From: CADEDH01 sp041394285
Lineage (GTDB): Bacteria; Actinomycetota; Acidimicrobiia; Acidimicrobiales; SZUA-35
Length of the DNA: 64,000 nt
Direction: 5' to 3'
NCBI GenBank assembly: GCA_041394285.1
Contig: JAWKIL010000002.1
Location: forward strand, 62,001 to 126,000
Shown here piece after piece: positions 15,633-24,277 of this stretch. Both the position numbers and the translations under genes were made by a program. A model generated the notes under the pieces. It was not told where the DNA came from, ran no database searches, and saw nothing but the letters and a program-made list of their open reading frames with translations. The stretch's first letter is position 1, and each line of letters starts with the position of its first letter.

Positions 15633-16379
15633 TCACACGGTGAACGGACGACCCCAGCGGTCGGCGAAAGCGATCTCCTCCACCGGCTTGCGACTCAGGC
15701 GGCGGTACTGCGTACCCGGCTCCGGCCAACCGACGGCCACCAGCGCCCCCAGGGCGTAGCCGGGCGGGGTACCGAGCAACTCGTCGACCGCCGGCTGCTC
15801 GGCCGCCAGCAGGGTGGTGAGAGCGGACCCCAGGCCCTCGGCCGTGCAGCCGAGGAGGATGTTCTGGATCAGCGTGTACAGCGATCCGCCCCCCACCACG
15901 CTGGGCCGGTCGAGCTGGGAGTCGGTGACGGCCAGGGTGGCCAGCTCCACGTAACAAACCAGCAGCACCGGCACCTCGTGGAGGCGGGCGCTGAAGTCGT
16001 CGGTGCGGTCGAGCCGACGCCTGGCGTAGGCCGTGCCGTGCTCCATCTTCTTGCCCGAACCGTCGCCCTGGAACCCCACCACACCCTCCCGGGCGTGCAC
16101 GATGTAGGCGTCCCACTGGCGGCGGTGGAGGTCGGCCACACCCGACCGCAGGCCGGGATCGGTGACCACGACGATCCGCCAGCCCTGGCGGTTGCCGCCG
16201 CTGGAGGCGAATCGGGCGTTGTCGAGCACCCGGTGCAGCACGTCGGCCGGCACCGGATCGGGCCGGAAGTACCGGCACGACGGCGTGTGGCGCATCACCT
16301 CGGCCAGCGCCGCCACCAGGTTCGGGCCGGGCCCGGGAGGGGTGGCGGCGGGCGAGGCTGGTTCGGGCTGGGTCGTCAC
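15633..16379 (-). CDS. Nitroreductase-family FMN oxidoreductase
   Basis: 248 aa. SCRYFRPDPVPADVLHRVLDNARFASSGGNRQGWRIVVV (split at several turns) shows the R-x-F/Y...A-x-x-A-P/S-S-x-N-x-Q pattern of FMN-binding nitroreductases; LYTLIQNILLGCTAEGLGSALTT and VAVGWPEPG give the C-terminal FMN and dimer region. It reduces nitro- or quinone-type or other unsaturated compounds with NAD(P)H; the natural substrate is unknown. GTG 16379 follows the transaldolase stop by 4 nt, so it is the third gene of the transketolase operon. A longer frame into transaldolase is a shadow. Confidence 0.85.
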   Translation of the reverse strand: MTTQPEPASPAATPPGPGPNLVAALAEVMRHTPSCRYFRPDPVPADVLHRVLDNARFASSGGNRQGWRIVVVTDPGLRSGVADLHRRQWDAYIVHAREGVVGFQGDGSGKKMEHGTAYARRRLDRTDDFSARLHEVPVLLVCYVELATLAVTDSQLDRPSVVGGGSLYTLIQNILLGCTAEGLGSALTTLLAAEQPAVDELLGTPPGYALGALVAVGWPEPGTQYRRLSRKPVEEIAFADRWGRPFTV

Positions 16380-16383
16380 CCCG

Positions 16384-17493
16384 TCAGCTTCGCAGAGACT
16401 CCGAGCGATCGGCCAGAGCGCTGAGCACCTCGTCGAAGCTCTTGGCGAAGGCGTTGACGCCCTCCGTTTCGAGCTGCTGGGCGACAGCCTCGATGTTGAT
16501 CCCCAGGCTGTCGAGCTCGTCGAACACCGCCCCGGCCGCTTCCGGGTCGGCATCCACCGTGCGGGCCACGGTGCCGTGGTCCTCGAAGGCGGTCAACGTG
16601 GCGTCGGGCAGGGTGTTGACGGTGTCGGGCCCGATCAACGTGTCGACGTAGAGGGTGTCGGGGTAGGACGGGTCCTTGGTGGAGGTGGACGCCCACAGGG
16701 GTCGCTGCAGGCGGGCGCCCCGGGCTTCCAGCGCTTCCCATCGGGGACCGCTGAACACCTGGCGGAACTGACCGTAGGCCAACTGGGCCTGGGCTACGGC
16801 GGCCCGGCCTCGCAGGGCCTGCGCCTCAGGGGTCCCGAGGGCCTCGAGCCGGCGGTCGATCTCCACGTCCACCCGGCTGACGAAGAACGACGCCACCGAC
16901 GACACCCCGGCCAGCGAGGCCGACGGATCGGCGGCGGCCAGCCGCTCGAGGCCCCGCAGGTAGGCCTCCATGACCTGGCCGTAGCGCTGCCGGGAGAAGA
17001 TCAGGGTGACGTTGATCGAGCGACCCTCACCGATCAGGGTCTCGATGGCGGCGACCCCTTCGACGGTGGCCGGCACCTTGACGTACAGGTTGGGGGCGGC
17101 GATCGAGTCGTGGAGCCGGCGGGCGGCCTGCACCGTGCCGGCCTCGTCGTGGGCCAGGGCCGGGGCCACCTCAACCGACACGTACCCGTCGACCCCGGCC
17201 GAGCTTTCGTGCACCGGGGCCAGCAGGCCGAGGGCCTGGGTGATGTCGGCGGTCACCAGCCGCCAGTAGGCGTCGTCCACCGAGGCCCCGCTGCCCAGCA
17301 TCGAGGCCAGGTCGCGGTCGTAGTCGGAGGTCTCCATCATGGCCTTGGCGAAGATGGTGGGGTTCGACGTGAGGCCCCGGACCCCGCGGTCGATCCAGCG
17401 CTGGAGCTCGCCGGAGGCGATCCAGCCGCGGCGGAGGTTGTCGAGCCAGGGGCTCTGGCCCTGCTCGGTGTACAGATCGTGCAGGCGGGTCAT
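16384..17493 (-). CDS. tal: Transaldolase
   Basis: 369 aa, the length of actinobacterial class TalB-type transaldolases. Motifs: RGLTSNPTIFAKAM (N-terminal signature), NLYVKVPATVEGVAA with the Schiff-base Lys, INVTLIFSRQRY and ASFFVSRVDVEID. It exchanges a dihydroxyacetone unit between sugar phosphates in the non-oxidative pentose phosphate pathway, in the cytoplasm. The ATG overlaps the transketolase stop by 4 nt (ATGA), so the two partner enzymes are translationally coupled. Confidence 0.96.
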   Translation of the reverse strand: MTRLHDLYTEQGQSPWLDNLRRGWIASGELQRWIDRGVRGLTSNPTIFAKAMMETSDYDRDLASMLGSGASVDDAYWRLVTADITQALGLLAPVHESSAGVDGYVSVEVAPALAHDEAGTVQAARRLHDSIAAPNLYVKVPATVEGVAAIETLIGEGRSINVTLIFSRQRYGQVMEAYLRGLERLAAADPSASLAGVSSVASFFVSRVDVEIDRRLEALGTPEAQALRGRAAVAQAQLAYGQFRQVFSGPRWEALEARGARLQRPLWASTSTKDPSYPDTLYVDTLIGPDTVNTLPDATLTAFEDHGTVARTVDADPEAAGAVFDELDSLGINIEAVAQQLETEGVNAFAKSFDEVLSALADRSESLRS

Positions 17494-19517
17494 GGTTCCT
17501 CATCCTGGTAGGCGTCGAGCACCTCGAACGCGGCGTCGACCACAGCGTCGACGGTCATACCGAGCCGCTCAAGGGCCACGTTCCCCGGAGCCGACTCGCC
17601 GAAACGGTCGATACCGACGGGCAGGTCGGCGTAGCGCTCCCATCCCAGGGTGACGCCGGCCTCCACGGTCACCGACGGGACGTCGGGGTCTATGACGGCG
17701 TCCTGCTCGTCGGGGGGCAGCGCCTCGAACAACTCCCAGCAGGGGAACGAGACCACCCGGGCCGCCACCCCTTCGGCCGCCAGCCGCTGGGCCGCCTCCA
17801 GGCACAGGCTGACCTCGCTGCCGGTGCCGATGAGGATGATGTCGGGGTCGTCGACGTCGTTGAGGGCGTAGGCGCCGCGGGCCACCTCGCTGGCCCGGGT
17901 GCCGGTCAGCACCGGCAGGTCCTGCCGGCTGAGGATGATGGCGCTGGGGCCGTCACGATCGATGGCCACCTGCCAGGCGCCGGCCACCTCGGTGGCATCG
18001 GCGGGGCGGATCACCCGCAGGTTGGGGATGGCCCGCAGGCTCATGATCTGCTCCACCGGCTGGTGGGTGGGGCCGTCTTCGCCCACGCCGACCGAGTCGT
18101 GGCTCCACACGAACACACACTTGGCGTGGCTCATGGCGGCCAGGCGGACCGGGGGCCGCATGTAGTCGGCGAACACCAGGAACGTGCCGCCCAGCGGGAT
18201 GACCCCGCCGTGGTGGGCCGCGCCCACCAGGGCCGCCCCCATGGCGTGCTCCCGCACCCCGAAGTAGATCTGGCGGCCTCCCGGGTGCTCGAGCCCCTGG
18301 AGGGCCTTGTCGATCTGGGTGCCGGTGTTGCCCGTGAGGTCGGCCGATCCGCCGATGAGGCCGGGCACCACGTCGGCCAGAGCGGTCAGGCACTGCTGGG
18401 ACGCCTTGCGGGTGGCCACCATGTCGCCCGGGGTGAAGGTGGGCAGGGCAGCGGCCCAGCCCGCCAGCCCGGTGTGGGCCTGGCCGGCGTCCCAGGCCGC
18501 CCGGTCACCGCCGTAGGCGGCCAGGCGTTCGCGCCAGGCGGCGTGCTCGGCCCCGCCCCGGCTGCCAGCCCGGCGGTACAGGTCGAGCACGTCCTGGGGC
18601 ACCCAGAACGGCTCGTCCACCGGGAGGCCCATGACCTGCTTGGTGACAGCGATCTCGGCGTCGTCGAACGGGTTGCCGTGGGCGGCATGGTTGTCGGTGA
18701 ACTTGGGCGACGGGTACCCGATGTGGCTGCGCACCACGATCAGGCTGGGCTTGTCGGTGACGTCCTTGGCCCGCAGCAGCGCCGCCTCCAGGGCGTCGAG
18801 GTCTTCGGAGACCTCGCCCAGCTCGTTCACGTCCCATCCGTAGGCCCGGAACCGCTCGGCCGCGTTGTCGCCCAGGGCCAGCTCGGTGGGCCCGTCGATC
18901 GTGATGTGGTTGTCGTCGTAGATCACGATCAGGCGACCCAGGCCGAGATGGCCGGCCAGCGACGCCGCTTCGTGGCTGATGCCCTCCGACAGGCAACCGT
19001 CGCCGGCGATCACGTAGGTGTAGTGGTCGCACAGCTCGGGGCCGTAGGTGGAGCGGAGTTGACGCTCGGCCACGGCCAGACCCACCGAGTTACCGAGGCC
19101 CTGACCCAGGGGCCCGGTGGTGACCTCCACCCCGGCGGTGTGGCCCGCCTCGGGGTGCCCTGGGGTGCGGGACCCGAACTGGCGGAACTGCTCCAGGTCC
19201 GCCTTCTCCAGGCCCTGCCCGGTGAGGTACAGCATCGAATAGAGCAGCACGGAGGCGTGGCCGGCCGACAGTACGAACCGGTCGCGGTCGGGCCAGGCGG
19301 TATCGGCGGCGTCGTAGCGCAGCACCCGGGTGAACAGCACATGGGCCAGGGGAGCGAGCGCCATGGCCGTGCCCTGGTGCCCGGATCGGGCTTTGTGCAC
19401 CGTGTCCAGGGCCAGGCCGCGGATCACGTTCACCCCCAGATGCTCGAGATCATGGGGGCCGGAGACGCCAGAAGGCAGGTCGGGAAGGGGGTCGGGGACC
19501 GGGTCGGGCGAGGTCAC
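17490..19517 (-). CDS. tkt: Transketolase
   Basis: 675 aa, full length. N-terminal thiamine diphosphate domain: KARSGHQGTAMALAPLAHVLF, GPLGQGLGNSVGLA, and GDGCLSEGISHEAASLAGHL with the later Asn of the TPP motif (VIYDDNHITIDG). The middle domain has GGSADLTGN, VGVGEDGPTHQPVEQ, and the C-terminal domain closes after LGWERYADL. It moves two-carbon units between sugar phosphates. GTG 19517 is the start, with TAGGGT 6 nt upstream. It heads the tkt-tal-nitroreductase operon; its upstream region is filled by GC-rich hairpin repeats. Confidence 0.97.
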   Translation of the reverse strand: MTSPDPVPDPLPDLPSGVSGPHDLEHLGVNVIRGLALDTVHKARSGHQGTAMALAPLAHVLFTRVLRYDAADTAWPDRDRFVLSAGHASVLLYSMLYLTGQGLEKADLEQFRQFGSRTPGHPEAGHTAGVEVTTGPLGQGLGNSVGLAVAERQLRSTYGPELCDHYTYVIAGDGCLSEGISHEAASLAGHLGLGRLIVIYDDNHITIDGPTELALGDNAAERFRAYGWDVNELGEVSEDLDALEAALLRAKDVTDKPSLIVVRSHIGYPSPKFTDNHAAHGNPFDDAEIAVTKQVMGLPVDEPFWVPQDVLDLYRRAGSRGGAEHAAWRERLAAYGGDRAAWDAGQAHTGLAGWAAALPTFTPGDMVATRKASQQCLTALADVVPGLIGGSADLTGNTGTQIDKALQGLEHPGGRQIYFGVREHAMGAALVGAAHHGGVIPLGGTFLVFADYMRPPVRLAAMSHAKCVFVWSHDSVGVGEDGPTHQPVEQIMSLRAIPNLRVIRPADATEVAGAWQVAIDRDGPSAIILSRQDLPVLTGTRASEVARGAYALNDVDDPDIILIGTGSEVSLCLEAAQRLAAEGVAARVVSFPCWELFEALPPDEQDAVIDPDVPSVTVEAGVTLGWERYADLPVGIDRFGESAPGNVALERLGMTVDAVVDAAFEVLDAYQDEEP

Positions 19518-19523
19518 CTCGCC

Positions 19524-19529
19524 ACCCTA
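19524..19529 (-). promoter_or_regulatory. Putative -10 for tkt operon (leaderless)
   Basis: TAGGGT on the minus strand, 6 nt before the GTG at 19517; the promoter's upstream part lies in the hairpin repeat. Confidence 0.45.
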
Positions 19530-19542
19530 CCCAGGGCAAGGG

Positions 19543-19661
19543 CGCCGTAGGCGCCCGCCGGGGAAGGGGCCCCGGCGGCGGTGGGGGAGCGCAGCGACGG
19601 GGGCCCAACCCCCGAAACACACCGCCGTAGGCGCCCGCCGGGGAAGGGGCCCCGGCGGCGG
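19543..19661. repeat. Duplicated 39-bp GC hairpin element
   Basis: An exact 39-bp segment occurs at 19543-19581 and 19623-19661 (80-bp period). It contains CCGCCGGGG pairing with CCCCGGCGG around a 6-nt loop. Copy 1 is also preceded by GGGCGCC-GTA-GGCGCCC. Between copies, GGGGG and CCCCC arms make another small hairpin. It separates the end of the FIST gene from the tkt promoter, so it may terminate FIST transcription. A related arrangement is at 20812-20862. Confidence 0.8.
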
Positions 19662-19664
19662 AAT

Positions 19665-20792
19665 CTACTGGAACACGAGCACGGTGGCGGTGAAGCCGTG
19701 AACGGCGTTGCGGGGGCCGATGGGGCCCAGCTCGCCGGCGCAGAACATGCCCGACACGGCGTCTCCCACCACGGCCTGCACCCGTGAGGCGTCGTGGTTG
19801 GGCTCGGGGAACAGGTGGGTGCCCCGGCCGTTGCACGTGAACACCAGGCTGGACCGGCCCTCCACCCCGGTGAGGAGTCGGTCGAGCTCGGCGCTGGCCG
19901 AGGCGGCGTCGCGCACCTGGAACTGGACGACCTGGCCCACCTCCACCTCGTCGCCCACGGCCACCGAGCCGGTGGACCGCTCGGCCCCCAGCAGTCCCCG
20001 GATCAGGAAGTCACCCTGGTCGAAGTTCTCCTCCTGCTCGTTGGCCACCACGCCCACGTGCAGACCCTGGGACGCGGTCTGCCGGTCGGTCTCCGACATG
20101 GCCTCGATCATCTCGCTCAGCCGCTCCAGGGCGGGCCGACCCCCGAGCGTGCGCACGAGCTGGCCGTCGGCCTCGGTGACCACCCAGGGCGAGCCGATGG
20201 GCCGGCACCCCTGGGACACGATCGGGGTGGCCACACCCGGCGGCAGCACGAAGCCGGCCGCTCCGTCGAGGAGCACGTCGCCCCCCAGCACCAGACGGTT
20301 GCGCTCCGGGCCGCCGGGGGCCGAGGCCAGCCCACCCACCAGGCCGACGCCGGGATGGGCCTGATTCAGCTCCTCGACCAGGGCCTCGACGGGGAAGGTG
20401 TAGGGATCGGCGACCACGACGGCGGTGCTGCCCCGCTCGATGGCGTCGGGCAGACCTGCCAGTAAGGGCGGGTGGCCGGGCAGGGCCTCGAGCCGCAGGG
20501 GCTGGGCCGGGACCCCGGTGGCGGCCCAGAGGGCCACCCCGTCGCCGGTCTCGACCTCTTCGGCGCCCCCCACCACCCCGACGGCCGTTGTGCCCACCAG
20601 CACCTCGGGGGAGAGCAGCGACGTCACGGTGGCCACGATGTCGTCGAGGGCGGCGATGTGGCCGCCGGAGGCGAACAGCATGGCCACCGACGGCCGATCG
20701 GGGCCGAGGTCGTCTCGTAGCCGACCCACCACCTCGGCGGTGGCCTCGGCCGGATCGGGGTGCCGGGACAGGGCTGCGGCGAAGGTGCTCAT
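19665..20792 (-). CDS. FIST domain protein
   Basis: 375 aa with FIST N and C domains: SVAMLFASGGH, LVGTTAVGVVGGAEE, VGLVGGLASAPGG, GAAGFVLPPGVATP, then RPIGSPWVVTEADGQLVRTLGGRPALE, and the C-terminal SSLVFTCNGRGTHLF and FCAGELGPIG. FIST proteins are thought to be sensors for small molecules such as amino acids, often near signalling genes, though direct data are few. Here it stands alone, without a kinase or GGDEF partner next to it. No membrane segment. The leaderless box TACGCT is 8 nt before the ATG. Confidence 0.87.
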   Translation of the reverse strand: MSTFAAALSRHPDPAEATAEVVGRLRDDLGPDRPSVAMLFASGGHIAALDDIVATVTSLLSPEVLVGTTAVGVVGGAEEVETGDGVALWAATGVPAQPLRLEALPGHPPLLAGLPDAIERGSTAVVVADPYTFPVEALVEELNQAHPGVGLVGGLASAPGGPERNRLVLGGDVLLDGAAGFVLPPGVATPIVSQGCRPIGSPWVVTEADGQLVRTLGGRPALERLSEMIEAMSETDRQTASQGLHVGVVANEQEENFDQGDFLIRGLLGAERSTGSVAVGDEVEVGQVVQFQVRDAASASAELDRLLTGVEGRSSLVFTCNGRGTHLFPEPNHDASRVQAVVGDAVSGMFCAGELGPIGPRNAVHGFTATVLVFQ

Positions 20793-20800
20793 TGGACACC

Positions 20801-20806
20801 AGCGTA
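20801..20806 (-). promoter_or_regulatory. Putative -10 for the FIST gene (leaderless)
   Basis: TACGCT on the minus strand, 8 nt before the ATG at 20792. Confidence 0.5.
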
Positions 20807-20811
20807 GCTGG

Positions 20812-20862
20812 CGCCGGGGTGGGGGCCCCGGCGACGATGGGGTCCCGGGGGCGCAGCCCCCG
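20812..20862. repeat. Tandem GC hairpins related to the 19543 element
   Basis: CGCCGGGG/CCCCGGCG (20812-20833) followed by CGGGGGC-GCA-GCCCCCG (20846-20862). The order of a CCGG-type hairpin, then GATGGGG or GGTGGGG, then a GGGGG/CCCCC hairpin parallels 19560-19615. Probably the terminator of the gene at 20900. Confidence 0.55.
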
Positions 20863-20899
20863 CAACAACTCAGCCGCTCAGCCGCTCACGCCGGCGTCG

Positions 20900-21316
20900 T
20901 CATGCCACCGGCGCCAGCAGGGTGTAGGGGACGATGCGCTCGGGGCCGTCGTCGATCCGGCAGCGGGCCAGGATCGTGCCGTAGCTGTCGAACGCCAGCT
21001 CGGGGCGCACCAGGCGGTAGTTGAACTTGCCCGGCTCGATCTGGAGGGCCTGGACGTTGCGGGCCAGCGGTGTGACGGAGGGATCGTCGGCCGGGCTGGG
21101 GCCGTCGACCGGTGTGAACACCACCTCGAGGGCTCCCATCTCCCGCCCGTCGGGCGGGTTCCACACCAGGACGACCAGGTGAGGGGCGATCGTCACCGGA
21201 ACCGGGGCCGGCGCCGGGGCCGAGAACTGGATGCCGCTCAGGTCGATGCGGGTGGACGGACCCGGCACCGAACGCAGCTCGATGTCGTCCATGAACAGTG
21301 CGGCGATGATCTCCAC
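20900..21316 (-). CDS. Conserved-looking small protein, function unknown
   Basis: 138 aa from the GTG at 21316. Beta-rich, no membrane helix: IIAALFMDDIELRSVPG, a Pro/Ala stretch, PHLVVLVWNPPDGREMGALEVVF, then NYRLVRPELAFDSYGTI. The mix of short strands suggests a single beta-sandwich or barrel. I do not recognise it. It is divergent from the TetR gene, a common arrangement for regulator and target, so TetR may control it. Confidence 0.6.
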   Translation of the reverse strand: MEIIAALFMDDIELRSVPGPSTRIDLSGIQFSAPAPAPVPVTIAPHLVVLVWNPPDGREMGALEVVFTPVDGPSPADDPSVTPLARNVQALQIEPGKFNYRLVRPELAFDSYGTILARCRIDDGPERIVPYTLLAPVA

Positions 21317-21378
21317 CTGGGCGGCCCTTCCGGTCGTTCCCTGATCGCTTCGGGCGATTCAGAATGAGGAATTGAGAG

Positions 21379-21384
21379 TAGTTT
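21379..21384 (+). promoter_or_regulatory. Putative -10 for the TetR gene (leaderless)
   Basis: TAGTTT ends 7 nt before the GTG at 21392, in a short A/T-rich intergenic patch shared with the divergent gene at 21316. Confidence 0.45.
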
Positions 21385-21391
21385 CGAAGCC

Positions 21392-22003
21392 GTGTCCGAC
21401 ACACCCACGAGGGATCTGATTCTGCGGGAAGCCCGCTTGTGCTTCGCCAACCAGGGTTACGAGGGCACGTCGCTCAACGACATCGCAGCCGGCGTGGGCA
21501 TCCGGCGCCCCAGCCTGATGCACTACTTCCCCTCCAAGGAGGCGATCTACCGCCAGGTGCTCGAAGATGCCCTGGCCGACTGGGGGCTGCGCATCAACGA
21601 GGTGCGGCGGGAGCCGCTCGACGGCTGGGCCCTGGTGGATTCGGTCCTGGCCGCCAGCTTCGACTTCTTCCGCTCCAACCCCGACATCGTGAGCATCGTG
21701 CGACGCGAGGCGCTGAACGAGAAGGGCCACCTGGGCTTCGATCTGGGCAGCGCCCTGCGGCCCTACTTCACCCGATCGGTGGCCTTCTTCGAACGGGAGA
21801 TGGCGGCCGGGCGGTTCCGCCGCCACGACCCCGAGAACCTGGTGGTCACCGGCTACGGAGCCCTCCTCACCTACTTCTCCGACCACTGGATGCTCACCGG
21901 CCTGCTCGATCGCGACCCCTTCTCGGAAGAGGCCCTGGAGGCCCGCTTCCAGCACCTGCGGGAGTTCGTGCGGGCGGCTCTGGAGCCGGCCGCCCGAGGG
22001 TGA
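21392..22003 (+). CDS. TetR-family transcriptional regulator
   Basis: 203 aa. The N-terminal DNA-binding domain is typical: TRDLILREARLCFANQGYEG, TSLNDIAAGVGIRRPSLMHYF and PSKEAIYRQVLEDAL. The C-terminal ligand domain is helical with FDFFRSNPDIVSIVRREAL; ligand unknown. Start is GTG 21392, supported by a TAGTTT box 7 nt upstream. It diverges from the unknown 138-aa gene and is 45 nt upstream of dacB, either of which could be a target. Confidence 0.9.
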   Translation: MSDTPTRDLILREARLCFANQGYEGTSLNDIAAGVGIRRPSLMHYFPSKEAIYRQVLEDALADWGLRINEVRREPLDGWALVDSVLAASFDFFRSNPDIVSIVRREALNEKGHLGFDLGSALRPYFTRSVAFFEREMAAGRFRRHDPENLVVTGYGALLTYFSDHWMLTGLLDRDPFSEEALEARFQHLREFVRAALEPAARG

Positions 22004-22036
22004 GCGACCGTCCTCCCTGGGGCCGGGGCCCGCTGG

Positions 22037-22042
22037 TAACGT
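22037..22042 (+). promoter_or_regulatory. Putative -10 for dacB (leaderless)
   Basis: TAACGT, 6 nt before the ATG at 22049. Confidence 0.45.
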
Positions 22043-22048
22043 GAGGCG

Positions 22049-23509
22049 ATGAACGCGCCGGCTCGAATCGCGCGCCGGTGGGGGGTGGTGGCCCTCCTCG
22101 GTGTGGTGTCGTTGGCCTCGTGGCAGGCCGCCGACCGGACCGACGCCGCCGATGCCCGCACCGAGCCGGTGGTGTACAGCCAGCAGCTGACGACCCCGCT
22201 CCTGTCGGCCCGCCGGGTGCCCCGCACCCTCCAGGCCCCGGTGGCCGACGCCGCGCTGGAGCCCAGCCTGGCCGACGCCATCGCCAAGTCGCCCCCCGAC
22301 ACCTGCCTGGTGGTGGAGGACGGGAGCCGGATGCTGAGCCCGTCGGCCAAGGTGGCCACGCCGGTGACCCCGGCATCGAACCAGAAGCTGCTCACCACGT
22401 TCGTGGCCCTCGAGCTGCTGGGCTCGGAGTTCCGTTTCCGCACGACGGTCCGGGCCGACACGGCGCCCGCCGCCGGGGTGGTGACGGGCAACCTCTATCT
22501 GGTGGGAGCGGGCGACCCGTTCCTCAGCACCGACACCTGGTGGACCCAGTACGACGATCCCGAGGGCCGGTTCCACACCCGGCTGGAAGACCTGGCCGAT
22601 GCGGTGGTCCAGGCCGGGATCGTCCAGGTCACGGGCACGGTGGTGGGCGACGAGCTGCTCTATGACGACCAGCGCACCGTGTCCAGCTGGGCCGATCGGC
22701 TGATCAGCTCCAACCAATCGGGGCCGCTGTCGGCCCTCAGCGTGAACGAGGGGTTCACCGACTGGCCGCAGCGCACGCCCGAGAGCGGCGGCCGGGTCCG
22801 GAGTGCGGCCCCCGCCGCCGACGCCGCCACCGTGTTCCGGGACCTGCTGGCAGCCCGGGGCGTCTCGGTGGCCGGCCCGCCGGCAGCCGGCGCCACACCA
22901 CAGCCCGCGGTCGAGGTGGCGGCCGTGGAGTCGCCGCCCCTGGCCGACATCGTCACCCACATCAACAGCTTCAGCTCCAACCTGGGGGCCGAGCTGCTGC
23001 TGAAGCGGCTCGGCCTCTACGGGGCGGGCCAGGGAACCACCGAGGCCGGTGCCGGCGTGGTCCTGAGCCAGTTGGCGGCCCGGGGCATCCCCACCGACGG
23101 GGTGCTGGTGGCCGACGGTTCGGGCCTGTCGGAGACCGACAAGGTCACATGCGAGACGTTGGCCGCCGTGCTGACCCGGGCCGGCCCCGACTCCACGCTG
23201 GCATCGTCGCTGTCGGTCGCCGGGGTGCGCGGTTCGCTGGCCGAGCGCTTCGACCCCGACGACATCGCCTACCAGCTCGTTCAGGCCAAGACCGGCACCC
23301 TGAACGACGTGCTGGCGCTGTCGGGCTTCGTCGAGTCGAGCACCGACCCCGACGAGCACCTCACGTTCGCCTTCGTGGCCAACGGCTCCCAGATCGTGAA
23401 CGACCCGGCCGCCCGGTCGGTGCAGGACGCGCTGGTGACGGCCCTCACCGGCTACCCCCAGGCCCCCTCCACCGACGTGCTCGGACCCCGTCCGCCCACG
23501 CCGTCCTGA
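22049..23509 (+). CDS. dacB: D-alanyl-D-alanine carboxypeptidase/endopeptidase (PBP4, S13)
   Basis: 486 aa with an N-terminal signal or anchor helix (about residues 10-27). The three penicillin-binding motifs are visible: SNQK in TPASNQKLLTTF (nucleophile Ser), SSN in INSFSSNLGAE, and KTG in QAKTGTLNDVLA. S13 enzymes remove the terminal D-Ala from peptidoglycan stem peptides or cut cross-links outside the membrane. The long insert between motifs 1 and 2 is usual in this family. It may be controlled by the TetR regulator just upstream. Confidence 0.93.
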   Translation: MNAPARIARRWGVVALLGVVSLASWQAADRTDAADARTEPVVYSQQLTTPLLSARRVPRTLQAPVADAALEPSLADAIAKSPPDTCLVVEDGSRMLSPSAKVATPVTPASNQKLLTTFVALELLGSEFRFRTTVRADTAPAAGVVTGNLYLVGAGDPFLSTDTWWTQYDDPEGRFHTRLEDLADAVVQAGIVQVTGTVVGDELLYDDQRTVSSWADRLISSNQSGPLSALSVNEGFTDWPQRTPESGGRVRSAAPAADAATVFRDLLAARGVSVAGPPAAGATPQPAVEVAAVESPPLADIVTHINSFSSNLGAELLLKRLGLYGAGQGTTEAGAGVVLSQLAARGIPTDGVLVADGSGLSETDKVTCETLAAVLTRAGPDSTLASSLSVAGVRGSLAERFDPDDIAYQLVQAKTGTLNDVLALSGFVESSTDPDEHLTFAFVANGSQIVNDPAARSVQDALVTALTGYPQAPSTDVLGPRPPTPS

Positions 23510-23557
23510 CCCGGACCGATTGGACCCCCGGTTTCACGGCGACGTGACCGGTAGCAC

Positions 23558-23563
23558 TAGCGT
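23558..23563 (+). promoter_or_regulatory. Putative -10 for the LON-domain gene
   Basis: TAGCGT, 10 nt before the ATG at 23574, giving a leaderless or very short-leader transcript. The same hexamer precedes the GDPD gene. Confidence 0.35.
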
Positions 23564-23573
23564 CTTGGGGACC

Positions 23574-24188
23574 ATGACGATCATGCCGCAGTTTCCGCTC
23601 GGGCTCGTGCTGTTCCCGTCGATGGTGCTGCCGCTGCACGTCTTCGAGCCGCGGTACCGGGTGATGGTGCAACAGGTGCTGGAGGGAGACGGGCGTTTCG
23701 GCGTGGTCCTGATACAGCGCGGCTCCGAGGTGGGCGGCGGCGATGTCCGCACCGACTTCGGCACCGTGGCCCAGGTGCTGGAGGCCGAGCAGTTCAGCGA
23801 TGGTCGGTGGGCGCTCACCACGGTCGGGGTGGAGCGGTACAGGGTCGCCCGCTGGCTGCCCGACGATCCCTACCCCGTGGCCGAGGTGGAACCGTGGCCC
23901 GACGCCGAGCTCACGAGCGATCTGGAACCGGCGTACCGCGAGGTGCTGGCCAAGTTCCGGCGGTGCATGGCCCTGGCCTCCGAGTCGGGTGTGAACGTGG
24001 GGCCCCTCCCGGCCGATCTGGCCGACGTGGAGCTCGGTTGCATGCAGATGTCGGCCCTGGCACCGATCTCGATGCTCGACAAACAGGCCCTGCTGGGCGC
24101 CACCGGGCCGGCCGAACGGCTGCCGATGCTGGGCCAGCTCCTCGACGACGCCCTCGAGCTCATCCGGCATCGCCTGTCGGGCAACTGA
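23574..24188 (+). CDS. LON N-terminal (substrate-binding) domain protein
   Basis: 204 aa. MPQFPLGLVLFPSMVLPLHVFEPRYRVMVQ is the start of the LON substrate-binding fold, followed by FGVVLIQRGSE, VGVERYRV and a helical end. There is no AAA+ or Ser-Lys protease part, so it is the stand-alone form common in actinobacteria; function unknown, perhaps an adaptor. ATG 23574 starts at the domain; the frame opens at 23520 but those codons are not domain-like. Confidence 0.87.
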   Translation: MTIMPQFPLGLVLFPSMVLPLHVFEPRYRVMVQQVLEGDGRFGVVLIQRGSEVGGGDVRTDFGTVAQVLEAEQFSDGRWALTTVGVERYRVARWLPDDPYPVAEVEPWPDAELTSDLEPAYREVLAKFRRCMALASESGVNVGPLPADLADVELGCMQMSALAPISMLDKQALLGATGPAERLPMLGQLLDDALELIRHRLSGN

Positions 24189-24242
24189 CACGGCCGGCGT
24201 CCCGGCGGGTGTCATCGCACCCGATTAGGGGAAGCGGCCTCG

Positions 24243-24248
24243 TACACT
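24243..24248 (+). promoter_or_regulatory. Putative -10 for the 24278-27236 gene cluster
   Basis: TACACT; transcription would begin near 24255, leaving a leader with CAGGAGG just before the GTG at 24278. Confidence 0.4.
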
Positions 24249-24277
24249 CCACCCCGTCGATCGGCACAGGAGGCCCG

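Noticed and set aside
21359..23359. 666-codon minus-strand frame opposite TetR and dacB
   Set aside because: No domain-like sequence and antisense to two well-supported genes.
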